54,017 nucleotides of DNA. Origin: Longimicrobiales bacterium. Lineage in GTDB: Bacteria; Gemmatimonadota; Gemmatimonadetes; Longimicrobiales; RSA9. A program made the translations under genes and the position numbers. How positions within the stretch are numbered: position 1 is the first letter of the stretch; each line of letters starts with the position of its first letter. The stretch covers positions 1 through 54,017 of the forward strand of contig DASTYK010000027.1 of assembly GCA_035764935.1 (NCBI GenBank), in the 5' to 3' direction. Under the pieces are notes generated by a model. That model searched no databases and was not told where the DNA came from. It saw only the letters and a program-made list of their open reading frames with translations. This document shows, in pieces, positions 33,696 through 42,059 of this stretch.

Positions 33696-34090
33696 CTACC
33701 ACAGAGCGCACAGAGGGCACTGAGCCTGTGCCGCGGGAATACGAAGGGTGCTGTCCACATGGGCAGCACCCTTCTTCATGTCGAAGCGTTTCCACGGGAA
33801 CTTCAATTTTACCGCTGAGAGCGCGGAGGTCGCTGAGAACGACGCTGAGTGTTCTTCGAGTAACGCAACCCCTGCGTCCGATTCAGGATCCCGCTTCTGG
33901 TTTGCATTTCCCGGAATAACGACGCGCCTGCTGATTCAGGCTGATCGGGCGGCCGGCGCAGCAACTACAAAAAGTGTTTGCCGTACCGGGGGCCCGCCAG
34001 AAACGCGGAACCCCTCAGCGTCGTTCTCCGCGCCTCGGCGCCTCCGCGGTGAAGAAACTCCGTGTTCTCAGTGCCCTCGGTGGTTAGAAG
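33696..34090. repeat. Dispersed intergenic repeat element, copy B
   Basis: The 432 bases between the lipoprotein gene and ggt hold no credible gene. Plus-strand units lie at 33696-33726 (ACCACAGAGCGCACAGAG) and 33808-33850 (ACCGCTGAGAGCGCGGAG). Minus-strand units fill 34014-34090 (ACCACCGAGGGCACTGAG on that strand). GAGAACGACGCTGAG occurs in inverted orientation on both sides of the core. A hairpin sits at 33743-33774 and a CGGCGCAGCAA core at about 33953, as in copy A. Frames such as 33748-34251 arise from the repeat. Confidence 0.75.
33743..33774 (+). terminator. Hairpin in repeat copy B
   Basis: An 11-base-pair perfect stem GAAGGGTGCTG/CAGCACCCTTC encloses a 10-base loop, 75 bases after the lipoprotein stop. 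The flanks are only weakly U-rich (TTCATG), so it may terminate inefficiently. Confidence 0.55.
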
Positions 34091-34099
34091 AAAAGGGGA

Positions 34100-35938
34100 T
34101 CAGTAGCCAGCTGCCTTTCCTCCCGTCCGCGGATCGAACGCCCCGCGCCAGCGGCCATCCAGGCGCAGCAGCGCCGGTGAGGTGCCGATGCCGCCGATCT
34201 CCTCCAGCTCGTGGCCGTAGCGCTGCAGCGTGCTCAGCACGTCCGGCGTGAAGCCGCCGGTCTCGTAGCGCAGCACGTCCGGGAGGTGCTGGTGATGGAT
34301 GCGGGGCGCGGCGACGGCGGTGGTCACGTCCATGTCGTGGTCGATCATGTTGGAGATGACCTGCCAGGTCGCGGTAATGATGCGGGGGCCGCCGCGGGCG
34401 CCGGCGAGGATGACCGGGCGGTTGGTCTCGGGCTCGAGCACGATCGTAGGCGTCATCGCCGACAGCATCCGCTTTTCCGGCTCGATCGCGTTCGCCTCGC
34501 CCTGCACGAGACCGAACATGTTCGGCTCGCCCGGCTTGGACGTGAAGTCGTCCATCTCGTCGTTCAGGACGAACCCGGCGCCGCTCACGGTGACGCCGGA
34601 GCCGTAGAGGTCATTGATCGTGGTCGTGAGCGCGACCGCGTTGCCGTCCTCGTCGACGACGGAGAAATGCGTCGTGTGCTCGGGCTCGTCGAAGTGAAGC
34701 GAGCCGGGACGCACGTCGGCGGAGGGCGTGGCGCGCCGCGGCGTGATCTGGCTGCGGAGCTGCGACGCGTACTGCTCCGAGAGGAACTGTGGCCGCGGTA
34801 CGTCGACGAAGTCGGGGTCGCCCAGGTAGTGGTTGCGATCGGCGAATGCGCGGCGCATCGCCTCGGCGGTGTAATGCAGCGACTCGGGCGAATGCCAGCC
34901 GAGCGCACGCAGGTCGTAGCCCTCGAGGATGTTCGCGATCAGCGCGAGCGTGAGGCCGCCCGAGCTGGGCGGTGGCATGGAGATGACCGTGTGGCCGCGG
35001 TAGAGGAAGACGACGGGGTCGCGCCACTTCGCCTCGTAGCGCCGCAGGTCCTCGTGCGTGATGATCCCGCCACCGCGCTGCATCTCGGCGACGATCAGAT
35101 CGGCTGTCTCACCCTCGTAGAAACCGGCCGGCCCGTGCTCCGCGATGCGGCGCAGTGTTGCCGCGAGTTCCGGAATGCGCCAGCGCGTACCCTCGGCGAT
35201 CGGCGTCCCGCCCGGCAGGAACAGCGTGCGTGATCCCTCGAACTGTCCGAGCCGCTCGGCCGCTCCCGCAATGGATCCGGCCAGCTCCGCGTCCACGATG
35301 AAGCCCTCTTCGGCGAGGCGGATCGCCGGTGCTACCACGTCCTCCCAGGGCATGCTGCCGAAGCGTTCGTGTGCGGCATACAGTCCGGCGACCGCGCCCG
35401 GTACGCCGGACGCCAGGTATCCGACCACCGATCGGTCCGTCGTGTTGCCCTGCGCGTCCAGGTACATGTCGCGCGTGGCGGCGAGCGGCGCCTTTTCCCG
35501 GAAGTCGAGCGACGCCGTCGTGCCGTCGGCCAGGCGCGTGACCATGAAGCCGCCGCCGCCGAGGTTGCCTGCCTCGGGGTAGACGACCGCGAGTGCGAAC
35601 GCGGTAGCAACCGCGGCGTCGACCGCGTTGCCGCCCTCGCGCAGGATGCGCACGCCCGCATCGGTCGCGAGCGGCGCATCGCTGGTCACCATGCCGCGTT
35701 CGGCGACGGCGGGCGTCGCATCGAGCGCGAAGCGCCACTCGTCGGGAACCGCCTGCGTCACCTCCGTCGGCGGTGTCGGCGGCGCTTCGGCAAAGGGGGC
35801 ACAGGCGGCGAGCAGAATTGCGGCGGATGCAGACACATGCGTCAGCATGTGCCGGAGTGCGCCGGTGCCCGGGAAACCTCTGCGTGAGAAGACCGCGCCT
35901 CTCCGGTGGTCGTCCTGCTGTGCGGGACTGCGCTTCAA
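34100..35938 (-). CDS. ggt: Gamma-glutamyltransferase, exported
   Basis: A 612-residue gamma-glutamyltranspeptidase that cleaves glutathione and other gamma-glutamyl compounds outside the cytoplasm after self-processing. The nucleophile is Thr422 in HTTHFSVVDEDGNAVA. Other landmarks are TSDAPLATDAGVRILREGGNAVDAAVAT, PPPSSGG and AGARGGPRIITATWQVI. TTG at 35938 is chosen because GGAGG lies 5 bases upstream; the internal ATG at 35848 has no ribosome site. The resulting N-terminus holds SRRGF, a Tat-like motif, before a hydrophobic segment ending LLAAC, so a Tat-exported lipoprotein is possible. It follows the M20 amidohydrolase by 22 bases on the same strand. Confidence 0.92.
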   Translation of the reverse strand: MKRSPAQQDDHRRGAVFSRRGFPGTGALRHMLTHVSASAAILLAACAPFAEAPPTPPTEVTQAVPDEWRFALDATPAVAERGMVTSDAPLATDAGVRILREGGNAVDAAVATAFALAVVYPEAGNLGGGGFMVTRLADGTTASLDFREKAPLAATRDMYLDAQGNTTDRSVVGYLASGVPGAVAGLYAAHERFGSMPWEDVVAPAIRLAEEGFIVDAELAGSIAGAAERLGQFEGSRTLFLPGGTPIAEGTRWRIPELAATLRRIAEHGPAGFYEGETADLIVAEMQRGGGIITHEDLRRYEAKWRDPVVFLYRGHTVISMPPPSSGGLTLALIANILEGYDLRALGWHSPESLHYTAEAMRRAFADRNHYLGDPDFVDVPRPQFLSEQYASQLRSQITPRRATPSADVRPGSLHFDEPEHTTHFSVVDEDGNAVALTTTINDLYGSGVTVSGAGFVLNDEMDDFTSKPGEPNMFGLVQGEANAIEPEKRMLSAMTPTIVLEPETNRPVILAGARGGPRIITATWQVISNMIDHDMDVTTAVAAPRIHHQHLPDVLRYETGGFTPDVLSTLQRYGHELEEIGGIGTSPALLRLDGRWRGAFDPRTGGKAAGY

Positions 35939-35960
35939 GTGAACCTCCGATCCGTGAATC

Positions 35961-37142
35961 TCATCCGCGTCGCAGCCGCTCGATCGCGCAGGCGGCGAGC
36001 GCCGTCGCGCCGAGCGGCAGCACGCGCTCGTCGATGTCGAAGTCCGGGCTGTGGTGCTCGCGCGGCCGCTCCAGTGCCGCGCCGAGCCAGAAGAACGTGC
36101 CGGGCGCATGCTCGAGCAGCACCGCGAAATCCTCGGACGGCATGGAGGGCTCCTGCTCGCCCACGGCGTCCGCACCGAGCGCACTCGCTACGGCCTCGCG
36201 TGCGAGCGCGGTCATGGCCTCGTCGTTCAGCACCGGCGGGTAGCCGTCGCGGAACTCGACCTTCCCGCGCCCGCCCAGTGCGTTCACCACGTCGAACGCG
36301 CGCGTGATCTCGCGCTCCAGGACATCGCGCACGTCGCTGTCGAAGTACCGGATCGTGCCGCTCATGTCGACGCGCGCGGCCAGGATGTTTTCCGCGTCGC
36401 CGCCGCTGATCCGACCGATGTGGACGACGGCCGCCGCGCCGGGCGGAATGCGACGCGCCACCGCGTTCTGGACGGCAAGAATGGCGTGCGCGGCGAGGAC
36501 GATGGCATCGACGCCTTCGTGAGGGCGGCCGGCGTGTGCGCTCTGCCCGTGGACAGTCGCGCGCAGCGTGACGGAGCCGGCCATGTACGGCCCGGCGCGC
36601 ATGAAGCAGCGGCCGAACGGCAGGTGCGCGCCGACGTGCAGGCCGAAGACCGCGTCGACACCCTGCATCGCGCCGTCCTCGACCATGCGCATCGCGCCAC
36701 TGCGGTTCTCCGCATCGGACATCTCTTCGGACGGCTGAAAGAGCAGGCGCACGGTACCGGCAGGCAGCTCCCTGCGCTCCTGCTGCCGGGCGAGGATCTC
36801 GGCGGCGCCCGCCAGCATGGCGACGTGCGCGTCGTGTCCGCACGCGTGCATGACGCCATCGATGGTCGAGCGGTACTCGACGTCGTTCTCCTCCTGCATC
36901 GGCAGCGCGTCCATGTCCGCGCGCAGGGCGACGGTCGGTCCGTTGCCGTTGGCCAGCTCCGCCACGATGCCCGTCCGTCCGACGCCGGTCCGCACGGTGT
37001 AGCCGAGCTCCTCGACGAGCCGGGCGGCGGTTGCCGCGGTCCGTGTTTCGCGGAAGCCCAGCTCGGGATGGCGGTGCAGATCGCGCCGGAGCCCGGTCAG
37101 CTTCGGCTGGAGCGTGGTGGCGTGCTCGAGCAGGGTGGTCAT
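35961..37142 (-). CDS. M20-family amidohydrolase (hippurate/IAA-amino acid hydrolase-like)
   Basis: A 393-residue metallopeptidase of the M20D type that removes acyl groups from N-acyl amino acids. Metal and catalytic segments are MHACGHDAHVAML, FQPSEEM and the C-terminal PSEDFAVLLEH. RRDLHRHPELGF near residue 20 and the dimerisation domain GQSAHAGRPHEGVDAI are typical. Typical substrates include N-acetyl or hippuryl amino acids; the real one is unknown. ATG at 37142 is used, though its ribosome site is weak. A possible promoter (TTGCCC at 37197-37202 and CAGATT at 37174-37179, minus strand, spacer 17) lies just upstream in the gap shared with murQ. Confidence 0.88.
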   Translation of the reverse strand: MTTLLEHATTLQPKLTGLRRDLHRHPELGFRETRTAATAARLVEELGYTVRTGVGRTGIVAELANGNGPTVALRADMDALPMQEENDVEYRSTIDGVMHACGHDAHVAMLAGAAEILARQQERRELPAGTVRLLFQPSEEMSDAENRSGAMRMVEDGAMQGVDAVFGLHVGAHLPFGRCFMRAGPYMAGSVTLRATVHGQSAHAGRPHEGVDAIVLAAHAILAVQNAVARRIPPGAAAVVHIGRISGGDAENILAARVDMSGTIRYFDSDVRDVLEREITRAFDVVNALGGRGKVEFRDGYPPVLNDEAMTALAREAVASALGADAVGEQEPSMPSEDFAVLLEHAPGTFFWLGAALERPREHHSPDFDIDERVLPLGATALAACAIERLRRG

Positions 37143-37210
37143 GGCGGCCCGTCCACGGTAAGATTGGTCGCGCAATCTGGTCGGGATTCGTAGAGGGGGC
37201 AAGGTCCCAG

Positions 37211-38128
37211 GTGGCTGATAGAAAACAGCTCGACCCGCGGCTGACGGAGCAGCGGAATCCGCGCAGCATGCGTATCGATCAGCTCTCGACGATCGAAATC
37301 GTCGACCTGATCAACGCGGAGGACCGCATGGTCGCCGAGGCGGTCGGGGAGGAGCGCGCCGCGATCGCGCGCGCGGTGGATATCGTGGTCGACTGCTTCC
37401 AGAACGGCGGTCGACTTTTCTATGTGGGCGCCGGCACGTCCGGCCGCCTCGGCGTGCTCGACGCGTCCGAGATGCCGCCCACGTACGGCACCGACCCGGA
37501 GATGGTGCAGGGCATCATTGCCGGCGGGTATGCCGCGCTGGTGCGCGCACAGGAAGGCGCCGAGGACAACCCCGCGGATGGTGCGGCAGTGATGGACGAG
37601 CGCGGCGTGCGCGCGGGCGACTTCGTGCTCGGCATCGCGACGTCCGGCACGACACCGTACGTGCACGGCGCGCTGCGTCGCGCACGGGAGCTGGGTGCGC
37701 GCACCGGCTTTCTGCTGTGCACCTATCCATCGCAGGAGCTGATCGCGACGCACGACGTCGTCATCGCGCCGCTGGTCGGTCCCGAGGTCATCACCGGCTC
37801 GACGCGCATGAAGGCGGGCACCGCGACCAAGATGGTGCTGAACACGATCACCACGTCGGCGATGGTCCGGCTCGGCAAGGTGTACGGCAACCTGATGGTG
37901 GACCTGCAGGTCACGTGTGAGAAACTGCGCGACCGTGGCCAGCGCATCCTGGTGGAGACACTGGGCGTGGAGCGCGGCCATGCCGCGGACCTGCTCGAGC
38001 GTGCGGGCGGACACGTGAAGACGGCGATCGTGATGGGCAGCCTGGACGTGGATCGCGACGAGGCGCGCCAGCGCCTGCAGGACGCGGGCGGCGTGATCGC
38101 GAGCGTCGTCGGAGACCTCGGTGCCTGA
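37211..38128 (+). CDS. murQ: N-acetylmuramic acid 6-phosphate etherase
   Basis: A 305-residue SIS-domain enzyme that splits the lactyl ether of MurNAc-6-phosphate to give GlcNAc-6-phosphate and D-lactate, in cell-wall recycling. Diagnostic segments are TEQRNPRSMRID, VGAGTSGRLGVLDASEMPPTYG (with the catalytic Glu) and VGPEVITGSTRMKAGTATKMVLN. Length matches MurQ. The GTG at 37211 is preceded by AAGG; the open frame upstream overlaps the divergent gene. It overlaps anmK by 8 bases, so the two steps are co-translated: AnmK makes the MurNAc-6-phosphate that MurQ consumes. Confidence 0.95.
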   Translation: MADRKQLDPRLTEQRNPRSMRIDQLSTIEIVDLINAEDRMVAEAVGEERAAIARAVDIVVDCFQNGGRLFYVGAGTSGRLGVLDASEMPPTYGTDPEMVQGIIAGGYAALVRAQEGAEDNPADGAAVMDERGVRAGDFVLGIATSGTTPYVHGALRRARELGARTGFLLCTYPSQELIATHDVVIAPLVGPEVITGSTRMKAGTATKMVLNTITTSAMVRLGKVYGNLMVDLQVTCEKLRDRGQRILVETLGVERGHAADLLERAGGHVKTAIVMGSLDVDRDEARQRLQDAGGVIASVVGDLGA

Positions 38129-39275
38129 CGGGCTGCGCGCGATCGGCCTGATGTCGGGCACGTCGCTGGATGGTATCGATGCGGCGCTGGTGCGCTTCAC
38201 GGGCCCGCCCGACGCCCTGCACTGGGAAATCGAGGCGTTCGTGAGCGTGCCGTTCCGCGAGGGGCAGCGCACGCAGATCCACGACGCGATCATGCACGGC
38301 GGTGCGCCCGGCATCTGCATGCTGCACGCGCAGCTCGGCGAGTGGCTGGCGGATGCCGCGCTCGAGGTGTGTCGCGCCGCCGGGGTTCGACCGGACCAGG
38401 TGCACGTGATCGGCTCGCACGGCCAGACGGTATGGCATGAGCCGCCGACGGCGGAGCGACGCGGCGCGACGCTGCAGCTCGGCGACCCTGCAACGATCGC
38501 GGAGCGCACCGGCATCAGCGTGGTGAGCGACTTCCGTGCGCGCGACATGGCGGCGGGAGGACAGGGTGCACCTCTGGTGCCGTGGCTCGACCGGCAGCTC
38601 TTCTCGGTGCCCGGGCGTGCGCGCGTGCTGCAGAACATCGGCGGCATGGCGAACCTGACGCGCGTGCCGCCGCAGGGCAGTGACGAAGCATTGCTCGCGT
38701 TCGACACCGGCCCCGGCAATGCACTGATCGATGCCGCGGCCGAGCTCGCGACCAGCGGCGGACAGTCGTTCGACCGCGATGCCGAGCTTGCGAACAGCGG
38801 CAGCGTGGATGATGCGCTGCTCGAGGAGCTGCTCGCGCACCCCTTCCTGGATGCGGAGCCGCCCAAGTCGACGGGGCGCGAGGTGTTCGGTCGCCCGTTC
38901 GTGCAGCGCATCGTCGAGCGTCGGCCGCCGGAGTCGCATGCCGACTGGTGCGATCTCATCGCGACGCTGACCGTGTTCACCGCGCGCACGATCTCCGATG
39001 CAATCGAACGGTGGGTCAAGCCGCTCGACTACGACGAGGTGGTGGTGACCGGCGGTGGCGCGCGCAACCCGTTGCTCATGCGGCTGCTGCGCGAGGAACT
39101 CGCCCCGGTGCCCGTGCACGACGGCAGCGTGCTCGGCGTCGACCCCGATGCCAAGGAGGCGCTCGCATTCGCCGCGCTCGCGTGGGCCCATCTGAACGGC
39201 CTGCCCGGCAACGTGCCCGAGGCCACGGGCGCCGCCGGTGCGCGCGTGCTCGGCAGTCTTACGCCCGGTCGATGA
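38121..39275 (+). CDS. anmK: Anhydro-N-acetylmuramic acid kinase
   Basis: A 384-residue kinase that opens the 1,6-anhydro ring of anhydro-MurNAc while phosphorylating it, producing MurNAc-6-phosphate. Landmarks are GLMSGTSLDGIDAALV at the N-terminus, IGSHGQTVWHEP, FDTGPGNALID and VTGGGARNPLLM. The length is typical. The GTG start overlaps murQ by 8 bases and the stop overlaps the next start as ATGA. An anhydro-MurNAc importer is needed for this route; the symporter at 42060 is a candidate, by inference only. Confidence 0.95.
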   Translation: MPDGLRAIGLMSGTSLDGIDAALVRFTGPPDALHWEIEAFVSVPFREGQRTQIHDAIMHGGAPGICMLHAQLGEWLADAALEVCRAAGVRPDQVHVIGSHGQTVWHEPPTAERRGATLQLGDPATIAERTGISVVSDFRARDMAAGGQGAPLVPWLDRQLFSVPGRARVLQNIGGMANLTRVPPQGSDEALLAFDTGPGNALIDAAAELATSGGQSFDRDAELANSGSVDDALLEELLAHPFLDAEPPKSTGREVFGRPFVQRIVERRPPESHADWCDLIATLTVFTARTISDAIERWVKPLDYDEVVVTGGGARNPLLMRLLREELAPVPVHDGSVLGVDPDAKEALAFAALAWAHLNGLPGNVPEATGAAGARVLGSLTPGR

Positions 39276-40990
39276 GCCAGCGCCAGGAGCGGCGCCGCCA
39301 GCAGCCCTCGCGTGCGCCGCGCAGCGAAGCGGGCGCCCGGTCCGATCCGCAGCGCGTGCGCGCCGCTGATCGCTTCCGCAGCGCCGCGCACCGGCACGCG
39401 ACCTCCATCCTCGTCGCGCTCGGCGTCGTGCATGCACTCCTGTCACTGCTTGCACTCGATCCCACGCCACACACCGGCGGCGACAACGCCGGCTACATCA
39501 GCCTCGCCCGTTCACTGCTCGAGCGCGGCGCATACCTGGAACTGTGGGACCCGGCGGAGCCGATCCACACGAAGTATCCGCCGGTGTTTCCGCTGCTGCT
39601 TGCCGCTGCCATGGCGATCGGCATACAGCCGTGGATCGGACTCAAGCTGATCGTCATCGCGTTCAGCGTCATGGGCGTCGCATTCACGTTCCTGTGGATC
39701 CGCGCGCGCGGACGGCCGCTGCTCGCGACCGGTGTCGGTACCATCGTCGCGCTCTCACCCGGCATCCTGCTGCAGAACCACTGGGTGCTCTCCGACGTGC
39801 CGTTCTGGGGACTCACCATGCTGGCGCTCTGGGCGGTCGAGACGGCACCGCGCCACCGGCTCGGCGGGCGCGCCCTGCTGGCGATCCTCGTCCTCGTCCT
39901 CGCCTACTTCACACGCTCCGCGGGACTGCCGCTGCTGCTCGCGGCCGGGCTCTGGCTGGCGTGGCGCCGGCGCTGGAAGCAGCTCGCACTGCTGGCCGGG
40001 ATCGCGGTGCCGCTGGCCGCGTGGTGGGTGCTCCGCGCGCGGAGCGCGGGCGGCATCGACTACACGGGCGAGCTGTGGATGCGCAACCCGTACGATCCTG
40101 CCGCGGGCACGATCGGCGTGCTCGATCTGTTTCCGCGCATTGGCGAGAACCTCGTCGCGTACGTCACGACGCACCTTCCTTTCCTGCTGACCGGCAGAGC
40201 GGGGTCGACCGGCCTGCTGCTCTCCGTCGCGGTGACGATGCTCGCGCTCGGCGGCTGGGCCTGGCGCGTGGCGGCGTGGCGTCGCCTCCGTCCGGGGGAG
40301 CTCGTGCTGCCGCTCTACATGGGCGTGATCCTGATCTGGCCGGCCGTGTGGGCCGGTGACCGGTTCCTGCTGCCCGTGTACGGCGTGATCCTGTTCTTTG
40401 CGGGCGACGCGCTGGTGCATCTCGCGAAGCGACTGCGTGCGCCGCTGGCGTTCAGCGCGGGCGCGGCGGCCGTCGTGGTCATCATGCTGCTGCAGCTGCC
40501 CTCGGCGGCGGTCGCCGTGCGCATCGGCCGGCAGTGCCAGGACGCATACGCAGCGGGTGCACGCTATCCGTGCCTGCCGCAGCCGTGGCAGAACTACTTC
40601 GCGCAGTCCGAACGCCTGCCGGAGCTGCTGCCGGACGGTGCGGTCGTCCTCAGTCGCAAGCCACGGCTCACCCATGCCCTGAGCGGTGGCCGCACCTACA
40701 GCATGACGTACCCGTTCACGCCGGACCCGCAGCAGTTCTTTTCCTTTGCAGACTCGATCGGGGCGCGCTACCTGCTGTTCGACGAGCTGGGCGCACTGGC
40801 GCAGAACTACCTCGTGCCCGTGCTCACGCGCCGGCCGGATGCCTTCTGCATCCTGGACGCGACAGGCCCGACGGGCACCGCGCTCTTCGGCATCCGCGAG
40901 AACGCACTCGCGGGGACGGAGCGGGAGCCGGGCAGCGGGCCGATCAACTTCGAGATCTGCGACGCGTCCTACCGTCGCACAGCCGAGTAG
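39272..40990 (+). CDS. GT39/ArnT-like membrane glycosyltransferase-family protein
   Basis: A 572-residue polytopic membrane protein with 10-12 hydrophobic segments after a basic N-terminal tail (RQERRRQQ). The first extracytoplasmic loop, TPHTGGDNAGYISLARSLLERGAYL, carries the acidic D-N pair and the R-x-L-L-E-x-G context typical of GT39/PMT/ArnT-like lipid-sugar-dependent glycosyltransferases. HTKYPPVFP follows, as in ArnT relatives. The C-terminal ~130 residues form a soluble extracytoplasmic domain with several Cys. Donor and acceptor are unknown. ATG overlaps the anmK stop (ATGA), so it is in the murQ-anmK operon. Confidence 0.78.
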   Translation: MSQRQERRRQQPSRAPRSEAGARSDPQRVRAADRFRSAAHRHATSILVALGVVHALLSLLALDPTPHTGGDNAGYISLARSLLERGAYLELWDPAEPIHTKYPPVFPLLLAAAMAIGIQPWIGLKLIVIAFSVMGVAFTFLWIRARGRPLLATGVGTIVALSPGILLQNHWVLSDVPFWGLTMLALWAVETAPRHRLGGRALLAILVLVLAYFTRSAGLPLLLAAGLWLAWRRRWKQLALLAGIAVPLAAWWVLRARSAGGIDYTGELWMRNPYDPAAGTIGVLDLFPRIGENLVAYVTTHLPFLLTGRAGSTGLLLSVAVTMLALGGWAWRVAAWRRLRPGELVLPLYMGVILIWPAVWAGDRFLLPVYGVILFFAGDALVHLAKRLRAPLAFSAGAAAVVVIMLLQLPSAAVAVRIGRQCQDAYAAGARYPCLPQPWQNYFAQSERLPELLPDGAVVLSRKPRLTHALSGGRTYSMTYPFTPDPQQFFSFADSIGARYLLFDELGALAQNYLVPVLTRRPDAFCILDATGPTGTALFGIRENALAGTEREPGSGPINFEICDASYRRTAE

Positions 40991-40997
40991 CTCCAGC

Positions 40998-41921
40998 ATG
41001 GACACGCGCAGGATCGGCCCGCTCGAGGTCTCCGTCGTCGGCCTCGGGTGCAACAACTTCGGCAAGCGCCTCGATGCGGCGCAGACGGAGCGCGTCGTGC
41101 ACGCAGCCCTCGATGCCGGCATCAGCTTCTTCGATACCGCGGACCGCTACTCGGCCGGCAGGAGCGAGGAGTATCTCGGGCGCGCACTGCGCGGCCGGCG
41201 CCACGAGGCCCTGATCGCAACCAAGTTCGGCAAGCCGGTCGGCGACGCGCCGGCGAGTGCGACCGCCGCGTACATCCGGCAGGCCGTGGATGCCAGCCTG
41301 CGCCGGCTCGGCGTCGACCACATCGACCTGTACCAGATCCACGAGCCGCACCCGGAGGTGCCGATCGCCGAGACGCTGGGCGCGCTCGATGAGCTGGTGG
41401 GCGCGGGCAAGGTGCGCGCGATCGGCTGCTCCAATTTCTCGGCACAGCAGATCGAGGAGGCGGAGTCCACCGCGCGTGCGTCCGGTGGTGCGCGCTTCGT
41501 CAGCGTGCAGAACGAGTACAGCCTGCTCGTGCGGGAGCCCGAGCAGGATGGCGTGCTGGACGCGTGCGCGCGCTACCAGCTCGCGCTGCTGCCGTTCTTC
41601 CCGCTCGCGAGCGGGCTGCTGACGGGCAAGTACCGGGTGGGCCGGCCGCTGCCGGAGAACACGCGGATCACGAGCGGCTGGCTCGACACGCATTACACCG
41701 AAGCGAACCTGGCGCGCGTGGAGCGACTGAGCGCCTTTGCGCAGGCCCGGGGCCACACGCTGCTCGAGCTCGCGTTCGCCTGGCTGCTGCACCGGGGCGA
41801 GGTTGCGAGCGTGATCGCCGGCGCGACCCGGCCCGAGCAGGTCAGGGCGAATGCGGCCGCCACGCGCTGGCAGCTGAGCGCGCAGGAGCTCGCCGAGGTC
41901 GACGCCGCACTGGCCGGATAG
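40998..41921 (+). CDS. Aldo/keto reductase
   Basis: A 307-residue cytosolic NADPH-dependent oxidoreductase with the full catalytic tetrad: D46, Y51, K76 and H115 (FFDTADRY, TKFG, YQIHEPH). GCSNFSA and the C-terminal VIAGATRPEQV cofactor loop are typical of the YajO/Tas-like group. The aldehyde or ketone substrate is unknown. ATG at 40998 lies 7 bases after the preceding stop, in the murQ-anmK operon. In-frame codons upstream overlap the membrane protein and are ignored. Confidence 0.92.
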   Translation: MDTRRIGPLEVSVVGLGCNNFGKRLDAAQTERVVHAALDAGISFFDTADRYSAGRSEEYLGRALRGRRHEALIATKFGKPVGDAPASATAAYIRQAVDASLRRLGVDHIDLYQIHEPHPEVPIAETLGALDELVGAGKVRAIGCSNFSAQQIEEAESTARASGGARFVSVQNEYSLLVREPEQDGVLDACARYQLALLPFFPLASGLLTGKYRVGRPLPENTRITSGWLDTHYTEANLARVERLSAFAQARGHTLLELAFAWLLHRGEVASVIAGATRPEQVRANAAATRWQLSAQELAEVDAALAG

Positions 41922-41984
41922 CGCCGAGTCGTTCAGTCGCAGCCGCCAATGGCCGATGCCGAGGCCGTTGCCTGCAGCGAACCT

Positions 41985-42026
41985 GCAAGGCATACGCCTT
42001 GCCTCTGCCTGCGCCCGACCGCAGGC
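41985..42026. other. Two tandem hairpins before the second symporter
   Basis: GCAAGGC/GCCTTGC (41985-42002, four-base loop) and GCCTGCG/CGCAGGC (42007-42026, six-base loop) form two perfect 7-base-pair stems in the 138-base gap. No U tract follows, so they could act as a processing or partial-termination site; this is inference. Confidence 0.5.
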
Positions 42027-42059
42027 ACGTTCCGCAGCGGAGCCGGGAGGGGATAGCGG

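Noticed and set aside
33748-34251. Open frames across the 33.7-34.2 kb intergenic region
   Set aside because: They are translations of repeat copy B and run antisense into ggt; no start signal.
15907-37164. A third copy of the TAGATT-type -10 at 37159 (TAAGAT) driving murQ
   Set aside because: The expected -35 region lies inside the divergent amidohydrolase start and shows no match, so only the two better sites are reported.
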